NCBI GenBank assembly: GCA_016800925.1
Contig: JABCPU010000194.1
Coordinates: 60,136 to 124,135, forward strand
Direction: 5' to 3'
From: Suillus spraguei
Taxonomy: Eukaryota > Basidiomycota > Agaricomycetes > Boletales > Suillaceae
Length of the DNA: 64,000 nucleotides
The translations under genes and the position numbers were made by a program. The notes beneath the pieces are model-generated. The model saw nothing but the letters and a program-made list of their open reading frames with translations, did not search any database and was not told where the DNA came from. Of this stretch, positions 1 through 11,842 are shown in pieces (the stretch's first letter is position 1; every line of letters begins with the position of its first letter).

Positions 1-2397
1 ATCCAGGCGGCGACCTTGCCACGCAGCTTGCACGTTGGGGTAGGCTAGGTCGGGACCGTGCCCGGTTTTACGCCGCGGAGATAGTCGAAGGTGTCGAGGG
101 CCTACATGCAGCTGGCGTCATCTACCGCGACCTCAAACCTGAAAACATCCTTATTGGTGCAGATGGGCACATTGTACTGACAGACTTTGGCCTCTCAAAA
201 GAGTTCCCACGCCGTGTCGCCGCAACGACCGCGCCTCCTACTCCCACACGTGGCGAGTTCTATTCAGCTCCGGGCAGTGAGCCTACGACGCCGCCCTGGA
301 TGAAGGGCGAGAAGAGCCAGGACCTTGTAGTGGGCTGGCATGGGCAGACAGTTGGCCCTATGGACGCGACAACGACTTTCTGCGGTACAGCAGAGTATTT
401 GGCTCCAGAAGTGATCCAAGGACTACCGTACAGTTACGAGGTCGACTGGTGGAGTTTTGGCACCATGCTCTATGAGATGTTGACGGGAATTGTAAGTATC
501 TTGGCTTTAAGTTTCGACGGTTACTCATGCGCAACAGACGCCATTCTGGGCGAATAACCACTCCGACATGTATGTCAGGGTCCTGCAGGATGAACTGCAA
601 TTTCCTGAGGATAGAGCGATTGACCAAGATACTAAGAGCTTGATTAGAGGGGTGGGTGATGCTTCTGTCCATGGCCGCAAGTCATTTATAGTCGCCCTCA
701 CTCAGCTCTTGCAACGAAATCCTGCACTTAGGATGTGCGAGCCGCGGATCAAGCGGCACCCGTACTTCTCCATGATGTGAGTTTGTCACGAGGCCAGCCT
801 TCCTAATCCTAATTTCCTTCCCTTTAGTGATTGGTCGCACGTGTATTACAAGCGCTACATACGTGAGGCATTTTCGCTGCTGCAATAGATAGATGCGATG
901 TGCTTACTTGGCGTTGTTGTCCCTTTAGCCCCCTATATCCCACCCATTGATCCATCCAATGCAAGTGATACCCAGAACTTCGACGACACATTCCTAGATA
1001 TGGAACCAGTAATTGACGACCCGAACGATCAGGAACAGACTGATACTGACCGTGACCAAACGGACGCCGAGCCTACAGATGGGGAAGGCGAGGATTCAAA
1101 TACGACGCCCTCGCATTCCCGTAGCCCATCAGTGCATCCAGTTGACGAGAGTGTTGATGTCTTTGACGGATACTCGTTCAAGGGTCGGTATTCTGTTATC
1201 ATGGACGATGATGACGATGATGACGCATCTGGAGAATCTGAACGGGAAGAAACAGATGGGGAAGAAATACCAGAGGTTCTTGCAAGTACTGCGCATACTC
1301 CTATGCAGCCGGAGGTCGAGGAGACATTATCTGTTGTTGATGAAGTGACTCCAGAACCGAAGACTCCTGAAGCGAGACCACAAGTTCTACCACAGGAGCA
1401 GCCCGCCGAGATCATCGTTCAGCCGCAAGAGGACACTGCAATACAGATTGAGGAATGTGCAATGCTAGTTGAGCCCATTATACCTTCAGAGCCGACACCC
1501 GCTCCTCTCGAAGAATCTCCATTGCCGACTACTCCCACGTCACCCCCTCAGGAAATTGTGCCTATTCCACCGGCCAAGGATGTCAAGCCGAAGGTTACAA
1601 AGCCAGCCGCCTCTCGGTCAAGCGCCCATCGTGCAACGCGCAATCGCCGAGAGAAATCCGGTGTCCCCGCGCTTGACCGCTTCCTTTCCGATGGCCCCGA
1701 TGAGGAAGAGTGTGCAGAGAAAGATGAGGAGGATGATGAAGACAACGACTGGGACTTCGTTGAAGCTGGAGATGGCGAGGACCGCAATGGCACCAAGGGC
1801 ACAAGCTTGTTTGCTCGGGGTGTCGTTGACCGGTATCGATTGGCCGTATTCCGAAAAGCATCAACCCCTTCGCAACGGATGGGCGGACGCTCATTTTCTG
1901 GCATGTCAAAAGAGTCTGACGTTCACGGTACCGATCCGGCAGAGTCACCTAGTCCATCAGAGAAGCACCGTCGTGGACGTGCACCTGCATTGAAGTTCCG
2001 AAAAACGCCCAGACAGTTCCTCCGTGCAAAGACTCCGCCATCATCATTTCCCACCAAGTCAGGTTCTACTGCCAAAACCCTCACACCTTCCACATCCGCC
2101 ACGCTATCATCGGTATCAAGTGGTGGCCTCCTATCGCCTTCTGTTTCTGGCACAAGTTCAACACCAATGTCTCCATCGCTCAAATCGAAAGAATCAGCAA
2201 CTTCAGTCGGCGAAAGTCTATCGTCAGATCAGTCAAACGGTGATACGATACCAGAAACCCTTTATTCACCCGAATCGACGAGGGGAACCCCGGTCGCTCA
2301 CACCGAGGAGCCCGAGAAGCTTAAGAACAAAAAGCTCAAGAAGTACAAAGAAGGAGCAGAGAAAATGTTGTCCCTCTTTGCTTCTCCTCGTCAATGA
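1..2397 (+). CDS. AGC-family serine/threonine protein kinase, 5' end missing
   Basis: The gene enters from the left edge and lacks its start and the ATP-binding lobe. Exons read <1-491, 538-651, 706-776, 828-862 and 929-2397, each with GT-AG borders. The first exon holds the catalytic loop (YRDLKPENIL, near 122-152), the DFG motif (TDFGLSKEF, near 179-205) and the P+1 loop (CGTAEYLAPE, near 382-412). Later exons give DWWSFGTMLYEML and the end of the C-lobe (RIKRHPYF, DWSHVYYKRYIPPYIPP), as in AGC kinases. The tail has a possible hydrophobic motif (VFDGYSFKG, near 1167-1193), then about 400 low-complexity residues with acidic and Ser/Pro tracts. About 40 extra residues lie between DFG and APE. 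It resembles RSK/S6K-like kinases, but the exact subfamily cannot be fixed without the N-lobe. Confidence 0.9.
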
Positions 2398-3304
2398 TCA
2401 CGATCCAGTCGACCGCGGGACCGGTCCCTCTTTTCTTCTGCTTCCGCATTCTCGTCAAGTCAAAGTCAAACAATAATCTTGTATCCTTCATCTCAAGACT
2501 CATTATCACTATGCATTGCCTCACAATTACTTACTCTAGCACTTTCCTTTTTTCATGGTCCTTTTTATATCAGTTCATCGAGGATGGGTCGCGAACTAGA
2601 ATCGCGACCGATTTTTTGCTCCATTACATATGGACTGGGTGTTCGTCTTATGTTTCTTAATTGATTGCGTCCCTCTGTCGTTACTTGCATTACTGTTTTG
2701 CTTAGGATTTCAATCGTATTGCATCCCAATAATCGGTCGGTTTGCTACAAGTTTGCTATTGATATTTTTTGGAAAGCGTTGTCTGATCAATAGTATACCT
2801 ACTAGGGCGGCCCTTGGACGTTCTGGACGCTTGTATATAGTGCCAACCTCGAGCGACAAACTGCCCGTAATCGATCTACTTCTGTGAGATGTGTGCTGTG
2901 ATGCATGTTTAACCTGAGTCCTTGACCCATACGCATCAAATAGGCGTATGATGATCATATGGCTGCTGGGATGAGTTCGAATTGGTGTTCTCGGACATGC
3001 AAACCTTGCATAGCGTCTAGTGGTCAACAAACTGACATAGACATGGTACCACCATGGTGGCCTCTGTACATAAAGTTGCCCAAACACAACGTCTGCATGT
3101 ATCTGAGGGTAGAAATAGAAAGGTCGAACGTTTGTGACTCAGTTACGACCCTTCCCATGGTAAGTGAACGTCCCCGGTCATCAATCATCATCCTATTGTT
3201 GGTATGAAGAATGTTAGCAATTCATTGGGTGGCGAGATAACTTAGGTACCATGGGATTGGATTCCGTGTCAGAGTCAAATCCGGGGACATACAAAGGCTA
3301 GAAC
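2398..3304. other. Intergenic, 3' flank of kinase
   Basis: AT-rich sequence with no coherent exon chain or family motif. It should contain the kinase 3' UTR. Short reading frames here lack splice support or recognisable protein features. Confidence 0.5.
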
Positions 3305-3880
3305 TTATGAGTTGGTGCTACTATAGAAGGTAGAGAGACGGCTCACCCGGGGTTCGGCTCTCAAATAAGCTACGACGCCCCCAGGAAAACTGCTTGTGAG
3401 AGGAATCTCCAGCAGGAGGCTTGCTAAATCTTGCCAATTTTGTCGGTCGTAAACTCCCCCCATCTTATATGACATGAGGGCGGCGTTCGTGTTATCAGCT
3501 GACTGCCGAAGTGTTAAACCAACTATGGTCCGGTCGGTAGCCCGAGAGCAACTACTAGTGATGAGATCGAAGTCATCTAGAAGACTGCAGCAAACTAGTT
3601 TTGCATGATTTGGAAGAGAAATTAAGATACGCTTGTCGCGATTACTGGAGGACGGCTGCACAACAGATGTCATGACGGTCGTGGAGTAAGCGGCAGCGCG
3701 ACCTAATTCATATTCCGACAGTTCTAGTACTTACATAATGCTGCAAAGCGGCTAGCAGATGCGAATCATGCGATAGACATTGGGCATTGCCTCAGCGCTT
3801 GAAGATCGGGAAGGCGTCTGCGACTACGATGTGTAAGCACGCTGGCCAACTAAATCTGTCCGCAATACTGAAACACATGC
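3305..3880 (-). pseudogene. Possible decayed gene, unrecognised product
   Basis: Reading right to left, a coding-like frame runs from about 3880 to a GTAAGT donor next to 3735. It resumes after a TGTGCAG acceptor at 3655 (intron 3656-3734) and stays open to TAA at 3305-3307. The join is in phase, with LLAALQHY running into PSSSNRDKRILIS. The upstream part has one in-frame TGA at 3792-3794. The predicted protein is non-repetitive and hydrophobic/polar mixed (for example LVCCSLLDDFDLITSS). I do not recognise the family. It could be a real gene whose 5' part I have misread, a pseudogene, or a chance frame. Confidence 0.35.
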
Positions 3881-4217
3881 TTTCAGTATCACTGGTTACT
3901 GCCTATTGGCGCAACAGTTAAAGCGGAAGACAGGCTGGACTAAGTTACTGCAACATGGTCAGACCGCCGCCCGCATAACTGTTACACCAAAAGGTGAAAT
4001 ACTGAAAGCTTGGTATATGTACTGATTATGGGAACTCAGGTAAGCCGGCGTGCTTACAGTTACACGATGTTCATGAATCATGATCATGATCGTAGATTAT
4101 AAATGTGGAATAAACTCGGTCCAGGCTACTGTATCGTATACGCCAGGAGGTAACGATCGAAAGCTCGTCAGTACAAGTACACGGCCGGCGGGAACGGCGG
4201 ACTGGTGGGGGCACGCC
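3881..4217. other. Intergenic, nothing recognised
   Basis: No exon chain, repeat or RNA gene was recognised between the two decayed minus-strand loci. Confidence 0.4.
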
Positions 4218-5841
4218 TCACACCAGGGCATTCGCGCTTTCGATTATTAAATGGACACAGGTGTCCAGTAGAACTAGAAAGTACTGTCCTACATAGGATC
4301 CCATCCTCAACGGACAATAAATTGGAATCAAAAAAAAAATCAAAAAAAATACAAGTACAACTAGTGTAATGCGTGCAACAGCATATATGAAAAAGCTAGT
4401 GAGTACGGCTAAAAATGCGATAGCCTCGCTATTCCAATGGTCCAGCCAAGAATGATCAAGCCAAAAAGGCTCCAGCCAAAATCGGTCGAGCCGAACGACA
4501 TAGCTATTCAGCAGAAAAGTGAATATCGGTGTAGATAACAGCGCAAGGGAAGCTGCGCACCATAGTATCTGCTCCGCGTGCCCCTGAAAAAAACATTCCA
4601 GCCTAGACAATGTATACTTCCAAACACTGCCCCACTGAAACATCCAACGAAAAGTATAATCCTTAGGTGATGGCGGGCACAATCTTTGTCATAGCCACCT
4701 ACAGACGGAACCCGACATGAATGGACAGCACGCGGAGAATTAAATATGCCAATGCCCATAAGACCAGGAAGGGGGTAAATGTAGGTCAACAAAAGATCGA
4801 TCCAGTCTTCAGTAGAAAATGATGTATGTACTTTGCTAGAATGCGGGCGAGTCAGAATAATTCATGCAAGAATATCGACGACATACTCGTAGGCTAATTC
4901 GCTTGGCGGAGAGGCAGTTGCTTTCCAATAAACAGCATGAGGGCGTCCTACGTCCTTGGGCTTCTTCCACCAAAAACCATAGGCAATGCCGGTCAGGGCA
5001 GCAAGGACGTCTAGTTCGAGCAGTGTTATTGAGCGTAGCGGGCAACAAGCTGGAGGGTGAACCATGCTAACTGAAGAATGGCAGTGCCTTTGAATAATGC
5101 GTCGCCCTTGCTCCGATCTTCTATGTCTGCCTCTACGATATCAGGTATTATGTCCACTGATCCCTCCCGAACAAAGTCCAAAAGTTCATCAGGTGTAAGA
5201 GTGGCTCGCTGATTGTCATTGAAGTAGAGCATGAATCCACCCATCCACACGAAAAAACCATGTGTTACAGTCCATCCTGTGAGACATCCATTGAGCGAAA
5301 TTATTCACCGCACTAAAATGGCGAATAAGTAACTGACCTCTAAAATTGCAGCCTACACCATGCGGAGTACTTGTATGTAGACTGTCCCTCTATCTGAAAT
5401 TGGAAATTCACCAGGTAATGTAGATGTGGTCTCTCCTGTATTTGGATGATCGCTGTGGCCCTGGTGAAGTTGCACACCAAAGGCGTCATTGAAGGCCTTC
5501 ACAGTGTCACGAGCACTTAGGAACTGCATTGTGGCCCAGGTGATTATGAGTTCTGGGGCGATCAGCGCCATCATCATCATGCCTAGGCGACGAGACAAAA
5601 CAGTGAATTTTCTCTCGTTCATACCCGGGATGTTTGGGTGAATTGCAGTTCATGTGCATGCAAATAGGGTCGCAGCACAACTCCAGATGATGCCCCACAG
5701 GGTTCTGGTGTCGTTGCTGCATGGAGAGTCACTAACGTCGAATGTAGTGACAATGGTGCCATTGAGGCTCGACAGCGACTTGGAGGAGTAAACAAACGGG
5801 ATGTATAACAGTAATTGAATGGCCAAGGGTAAGAGGGTCAT
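4218..5841 (-). pseudogene. Decayed multi-pass membrane protein gene (mushroom-expanded family)
   Basis: The sequence matches a large family of uncharacterised Agaricomycete membrane proteins, recalled by phrases such as LWGIIWSCAATLFACT, WTVTHGFFVWMGGFML and DIEDRSKGDALFKG. The N-terminus at 5841 starts with a hydrophobic signal-like segment. Three lesions are visible. A TGA at 5650-5652 sits where the family has Trp; the frame continues beyond it with TAIHPNIPGMNERKF. Near 5026-5040 the frame shifts between LVARYAQ and ITLLELDVLAALTG. A seven-T run on the minus strand (A's at 4587-4593) shifts the frame between IHCLGWNVFF and GHAEQILW. The C-terminal part carries short repeats rich in FWL/DHSWL and several membrane segments. 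The intron structure near 5280-5360 is uncertain. No intact protein can be made from this copy. Confidence 0.8.
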
Positions 5842-6599
5842 AATGAAGTTGAGAGCATACGCCTGCTCAACCTACTTCTCTTTTTAAGAGTGCGAAAGCG
5901 CGCATATGCCAGCATAAGCTCCCAGTGCTCATGCTTGAAGGGTCCTTCGGGGACAGCAATGCTATGTAAAGCGAGAGTTCTAGTATGATTAGCTCCAACC
6001 AGTGTGATAAGCTTCGACCGAAATCACCTTAAGTGAGCGCTCCATCAGCAAAACACTTATGTACTATACATAGTGCTGCACAGCACTGGAGATAGGGGGA
6101 CCTCGTTTTGCTGATGAGTCGTGTCAATTGGAGCATATTTTTTGGCACAACTCCGATGCTGAAGCTGAAGCGCTGATCCTTCAAATTCGCGCGTCCTTCC
6201 AGGCTAAGTCACTGTTAAAAATCGAATGGTATGAGTATGATAAACAAGAACGGGTAAGAATGAAGATATCGTTATATATCGTAATGAGCGTGCAAAATTT
6301 TCCAAACAAAAGAGCACCGCTAATATGATGTTATAATTTGTTCACCAGTTCACTGATGGATGTGCCACGCGCACTGGCGATAACGCAAATTATTAGTTCC
6401 TCAAGGTCATGTTAAATCTTATTTGTGAGTCATCCGCTGTGCGGTCCCCACCATACCATCCTATCTTCGACATTTGTCCCATCCTGTCTTTGACATCTCA
6501 ACCTCTGTCGAGTTGACGACTATGCTCCTCGCAGAGATGGCCGAGTTTCAGTGTACATGTCCATCGATGCGCCTTCGGCGAGTAGTGATGTTCCCTGAA
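5842..6599. other. Intergenic upstream of the decayed membrane gene
   Basis: No gene model was supported. Short open frames near 6128-6328 and 6474-6701 have no family features, and the second runs into the GC-rich repeat. Confidence 0.4.
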
Positions 6600-6712
6600 A
6601 GCCGCGGCTTTGGCCTGGCTTCAGACGGCTCCGGCTTTGAAGAAGTGCAGGCCGGGCCAAAGCCGTCAATGACGGCTTGGCTTTGGCCTGGCTCGGCCTG
6701 AGCCGCGGCCCA
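6600..6712. repeat. GC-rich repeat end with GGCCTGG/AGCCGCGG motifs (left)
   Basis: A GC-rich block in AT-rich surroundings. It contains many copies of GCCTGGC, GGCCGGGCC and GCCGCGGC in both orientations. The same vocabulary recurs at 8257-8337. Dense short subterminal motifs of this kind are typical of hAT-like DNA transposons and their non-autonomous derivatives. No transposase is present between the two blocks. Confidence 0.5.
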
Positions 6713-7007
6713 ATAGAGGTATCAGATAGTGATGAGTAGTGGCGGTAGCAAGAATGTGAATCGGGTCGTGGTAACCGAGGGCGATAAAAAAGGTGCCTGT
6801 CTGACTATCAGAGGTTCGCCGTTACCTCAGAAGGAAATATGAAGGGTGTGCCGCAATGATGGCTGAGGTAGGCGTCGAGGTTACCAGCGGAGCCGAGCGA
6901 AGCTGCGAACAGTGAGCAACGGCTTCGATCAGCATGAATCGAACTTGAGGGAAGATCGACACACTCACAAGCGGAACAGTGGGCAAGGACTTCAATCAAA
7001 AGAAACT

Positions 7008-7335
7008 ATCGATGAGTGAACATTAAGGTGTGTTTCGATAGAAAAAACCTCATCATCAGCAGGTTTCGATCCCGCACAGTAGAAGAGAAGCAGATTTCAA
7101 TTCTGCTGTAGCAACCACCAGGCTAGCCCAGTTACGGTGAATATCTATAGATGAGTGAATATCAAGGTGCGTTTCGATAGAAAAAAAACTCGGCGCCAGC
7201 AGGTTTCGATCCTGCACAGTCGAAGAGAAACAGATTTTGATTCTGTTGTAGCAACCATCCAGCTAAGACCAGTTACAGTGAGCTCCCAAAGTAACCATCC
7301 ATGAATGTGTGTTCCGATAGAAAAAAAAAACTGTA
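7008..7335 (+). repeat. Tandem repeat, about 137-bp unit, two copies plus a partial third
   Basis: Unit 1 (about 7008-7146) and unit 2 (about 7145-7281) share GATGAGTGAA, TTTCGATAGAAAAAA, CAGCAGGTTTCGATCC, CAGATTT and TGTAGCAACCA in the same order. A partial third copy covers the first part (about 7291-7335). Each full unit contains two hairpins: a 5-bp stem around TTTCGAT (GCAGG/CCTGC in unit 2) and a stem of ACAGA/TCTGT type. A diverged single copy lies at about 8485-8585. Confidence 0.75.
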
Positions 7336-8256
7336 GTTCAGCAATTTTCGAACATGACTGACTGGCCAGCCTAACTCTTCCACTCGCTGAATCGCGAGAC
7401 TTCCCAAGTTGAAAACTTATAGGGCCCCCGAAAAAGATGAATGGACAATAAAGTTCAAGTCCGGGCGTCTATGAGACAATAAAATTGCCCCGACGAGGGA
7501 CAAGCCTGAGATAATTCTAGTTCACCATCATTAGCAGCAGGTTCAATATGATTGACATTACTACTAAGTATACATGGAATTTCTAGAAACAGAGAAGGCA
7601 ATCAGCAGATACTTGAAACGAGGACAATGAGACACTGTCACCGCCTTGGATTAGAGACGGGAGTCTCATCTTACCACAAAATGGTGGTCACGCAGCAATC
7701 CAGTTCCTCCCAAATATAACAACGAGACCACGCACGACCTCAAACTTGACATCGGTAGTGAGAGCACGGCAATGATTCACTGAGGCCATGGCGATTTCAG
7801 CGAAACGCGAACTTGGGCCCAAATAGCCGAGCGAACGAGCAATCGAAGGAGACGAGAAAAAATACGATTGAAGGTCAAAAGCAACGGACGCAGGAAGACG
7901 ACCGATTTGAATGAGGTCCCAGTGATAAAACACGATATAACCCACTCCGCTATGGTAGCGAGAATAAAGCTACATGACACATTAGAATGGTCGCATAGGG
8001 TGTTCGGAGGCCAATGGAAGCACTTGCCTTCCTAGGAAGGTCCTGAGAAGTGGAAGCCTTGGAAGTAGAGCACGGTGGTCTGGCTTTCCGTAGGCACCTT
8101 GTTTACTGTTCAGTTTGAATGAGTGATATTCATTTACATAATAAACAGAACGACGCACCATTTGGGTCAGATACTTGTGGCTGATATAAGCGAGTCGAGC
8201 TGGCGCCCCTACGATAAAGTAGGTGATAGAACTTGGACATGCTCCCATAAGTGCTA
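7336..8256. other. Interior of repeat block, no gene
   Basis: No transposase, reverse transcriptase or other family is recognisable. Minus-strand frames at 7688-7980 and 7982-8248 lack motifs and splice support. Confidence 0.4.
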
Positions 8257-8337
8257 AGCCGCGGCCTGAGCCGGCGGCTTCGGCTTTTCATAACCTCAGG
8301 CCTGGCTTGGCCCGGCCCATGGCCTGAAGCCGGGCCA
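8257..8337. repeat. GC-rich repeat end (right), matches 6600-6712
   Basis: It contains AGCCGCGGCCTGAGCC, GCCTGGCTTGGCCCGGCCC and GAAGCCGGGCC. These are the same short motifs as the left block, partly in inverted orientation. Together the two blocks may bound a non-autonomous element of about 1.7 kb. A target-site duplication could not be established by eye. Confidence 0.5.
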
Positions 8338-8484
8338 TACACATCACCATGCAAGAGAAGTCATTGTGTGAGGGAGTGAAAGAACCGGTGTAATGAGATG
8401 GTGGCGGTCTGGTGTAACTTGGTATACTGGCATTAATGATACCAGTAGTGTCTCGGAAGGAACCGGCACCACAATTGAACTTCG

Positions 8485-8585
8485 GATGAAACCATCCATG
8501 AGCGAATCTTCAACGCATAGAAAAATCTTATAGGTTTCAAGCCTGCGCAGTCCAAGAGAAACAGATTTTTTATTCTGTTGAATCG
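8485..8585 (+). repeat. Diverged single copy of the 7.0-kb tandem repeat unit
   Basis: It shares AACCATCCATGA, ATAGAAAAA, AGGTTTCAAGCCTGCGCAGTC and GAGAAACAGATTTT with the units at 7008-7335. The T-loop-like hairpin is altered here (TTTCAAG in the loop). Confidence 0.65.
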
Positions 8586-8753
8586 ATGCCTTTACAGTAG
8601 AATCACTACACGTACGCGTGACATAAGGCATGGCATGCCGACTGGGAATAAGCGAGTCAGGGGCTGGCAACCGCAATCAGTGAATTCAGAATTTAGTCAG
8701 TGCCTAGAGTAATAAAAGTGCAGACCCTACGGCATAAATCTTCGATAAGTTAA

Positions 8754-11700
8754 TTAATTCAGGGCATCCAGACTCTCCCGTAAGAGTCTCACCCGCTCCT
8801 CGACAGCATTTAATGTCGAGGTAATAGCCTCCACCTCTGACCTCCAATCACCGCCCACATGACCCGACCCACCACCAGGACTCACCGGCCCACTACTAAC
8901 TCCAAAAACGCCAGAAGACCCAGTACCACTTCTCGCCCTTCCAACAGCCATCTCCTCCCAAAGCCCAGTAACGACATCTTGCACCCACTTCTCCTTCTCC
9001 TCAGCCTTCTTCGCCTCCTTCCTCCTCCCCGCCTCCTCCCTCTGCCCCACAAGCATCAACGTCCATAAATTACTAAACACAAGAATAACTATGACGAAAT
9101 ATAAAATCGTCATCGACGAGCTCTGTTCCCAAGCTTCCTTGACAAGTTCGAGTGCTCCAAACGTAGAGCGCGTCGCAACGCCGTAGGCGCCATCAAACGT
9201 ATCATATGCCCATTGAAGCCCACGTCTGTTACGTTCGTGTTCGCGCGCTTTACGAGCTTCCGCATCTGATATACCCGAGGAGAGAGTGGGGTTGATGTGT
9301 TCGACGAGGGGGCTGAGAGGCTCAACAGGTGCCACGGCTGTCGGATCCACGCCTGCTGGAATGAATTCGGACTGGTGCTCTTGGATGTACATCCGCATGG
9401 CCTTGTCGAGGTCGGAGTGGTACGCTTTTTGACCGTCTATTGCAGATTTTTCGATCAAACCTTTACGTATCATGAGCATGAGCATAAGACATTGTGGCAA
9501 GAGAAGATATCAGACCCTTGATGAAACTTCTCCCAGTCCAATCTACCTGCGTAGTGACGATCACCCGTGTCGAAATAGGGCTTGCCCACATTAAGCATGT
9601 CTTCGTCTTGACGGAGAACACGCCTCCACTAGGCACGTCGGGCGTCTTCGTCGTCGTCAACATCACGGCATGGTCGTTAAAGTCGCAGGTCAAGGTTTCA
9701 TCGTGGATCTCGCACTTTGTTTGTTTCGGGCCCACAGTATTGTTCAGGGGCTTGATGTACGACATATTCCGCGCCAAAAGCTTCAAGTTATCGCCTGTGG
9801 GCGTCCAATCCGATATCTGGACATCTGAATGGGGAGTATCAGTATTGATTAAGCAGATTGAGATGTCACACACCCATGAGCTTCTGATCCACCCGCATGA
9901 AATCCTTGATAAATCCACTCGCAAACATCAGATTATAAATCTTATCCGGTGTCCCAGGCAACACAGTTTCAAGTGCAGTCTCATTAAGATGGTGACCACT
10001 TTTTGAGCACGCGCAGTACGTGACTTTGTTACTGCGAGTCATAGCAGCTAATTCTTCGCCTCCGCTCTTGACTACGGGTCCTGAAGCATCAGAAGTACTA
10101 GCTGGCGAAATGATGTTGGCAGACGAGCCGGTTTGGCTTAAAGAATCATCAGGACGGGAGAGTCGCCAAATATTGGCAATCACGTCATATGTCGTATCGC
10201 GGGAGAGGAACGAGGCGAAGGTGTATTTTGCTTGTCGGGTGGTTATTTGAATGGCGTTAGGGATGACATATGCCGTCATCTTCTTCTCGAGAGCAGTTAT
10301 TTCGTATATTGGGATTGACAGCTGCGGGGAGTATCGTTTAGTTTAGTGAGCATGTATAGTTGCGCACAACGTACGTCGGTGATCCACCCAAAAATATTCG
10401 CATGGAAACATATATGGTTCTCGGAGATGTATATCCGGCCTTGGATGAGGATCTCGCGTTGTAATGCGCACCCGTAATCTACAAGTAATGCAGCAGATAT
10501 TTGACAGTTCCGAATATGACGAACCTTCGATGAGATAATCGCCTTCGGGAATACTAGGGAACAACTCGTGGAAGTCTGCATTACGCTTGCTGCTTGCAAC
10601 GGCAAAACCCGTAACAGGAATATCTTCATTAATATCAAGTTCGTCGTCTGACCCCTCGCTCTCCTCGCTGGAAGCAAACGTGTCTGTCTGACCGTCTGAA
10701 AATTCATCTCGACTGGACATGGCATGTCTTGGGCGAGCGCTGGCATCGACAGGACTGGGCATAGACGTCACGGAAGCGGCGTGCCGCACCGCAGAACGAG
10801 CAGAGGTATTTGATGTGACCGTTCCATTGGTAACTTTCTTTGATGCCGAATTTGGAACAGGAGGGACGGAGGACATTTGAGGGCCAGTATTGGACATGGC
10901 GAGACCAGAAGCGGCTACAGCAGAAGCAGCACCAGGATGTTTACGAGTGGGAGTGGAGAGTGAAGGACGACGCCAACCTTGTTTATTCGTTGAAGCTGAG
11001 CTGTTGACTGAGTGAATGGATCTTGCGTCGACGTCGTTGAGGGTGTGTAAAAGCTCCTGTTGAGGATGAGAGCTTTTTCGGACATGACCTGTTGCGGTGG
11101 GTGAGTCCACGAGGCCGTTTGCAATTATGACGGCATCGTGTTCGTGCTGGTTAGGTCGCCGGTGCATATCGGGACGAGTATTATTCTTCGTCCGGGAGTG
11201 ATCGAAATCAAGGGGGGGTGGGGGCTGTGTTCTACTGCGCAGCGACTTCTTTGAAGGAATCCTATGGACGACCTTGTGAGGGTGAGGATTTGAAGGATGA
11301 GTACTGCTACGCTTGTCTACAAAGGCCTTCAGGTTTCCCGTAGATGACGCAGGTGTGAGCTGGTGGGAGCTTTTGGGTGAGCTGTCAGCGCTGGTCTTCC
11401 ATTCTTCAGGACGAGAACGAGAGGGGGTTGGAGTTGGAAGCATGTCATCTATAGACAAAGAAGAATCACTTGTCATGGGACGAGCGGCGAGCGATACAGC
11501 ATGTCTATCTGGGACCATCCTGTCCTGCGAGCGTCCACGTCGATGTTGAGACGTATCAGGAGGGTGGTCTTGCCGCTCTTGCGAAGGAGGATCAGGAAGA
11601 CTAAAAAGGGCTGAACGAGGGGAAGGTGGAATTATACCAATTTTGACACTGCCTTTTGTACTAGAATTGTCATTGGCTTGGTCAGAAAGAGATGAAGGAG

Positions 11701-11842
11701 GGTGTGATATTAATTGAGAAGGTGGACGCGCTGAGATACTCTGACGTGGCGAAGCAGACGTGTTCTCTCCTCCGCTCGGACTGGGAAATGTCGAGGAAGG
11801 TGTATTAGGCTTCACAAGCTTTGAAAAAAAGTTGGGCGCCAT
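8754..11842 (-). CDS. LAM/Ysp2-type GRAM-VASt sterol transfer protein
   Basis: Five exons (10525-11842, 10375-10478, 9874-10321, 9516-9824, 8754-9460) sum to 2,886 nt, encoding 961 residues with no lesion. The first ~420 residues are disordered and rich in Ser and Pro. A GRAM domain follows (about 424-510; FHELFPSIPEGDYLIEDYG, HICFHANIFGWITD). Next is a VASt/StART-like region (about 575-760; LPGTPDKIYNLMFASGF, MSYIKPLNNTVGPKQT). A single membrane segment follows near 842-863 (TILYFVIVILVFSNLWTLML) and a short coiled-coil end. This order is that of fungal LAM proteins, which move sterol at ER-plasma membrane contact sites. The start ATG gives MAPNFFSKLV, the usual beginning for fungal members. 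All four introns are 46-55 bp and GT-AG. Confidence 0.93.

Noticed and set aside
1029..1415. Minus-strand Ser-rich frame
   Set aside because: It is the complement of the low-complexity kinase tail; openness there comes from biased composition.
7008..7335. CRISPR array or tRNA genes
   Set aside because: Units are long, adjacent and similar throughout with no variable spacers. Only a T-arm-like hairpin is present, with no full cloverleaf or anticodon arm.
9494..10006. Plus-strand 170-codon frame
   Set aside because: It is antisense to exons of the LAM gene, which has a complete in-frame model and clear domains.
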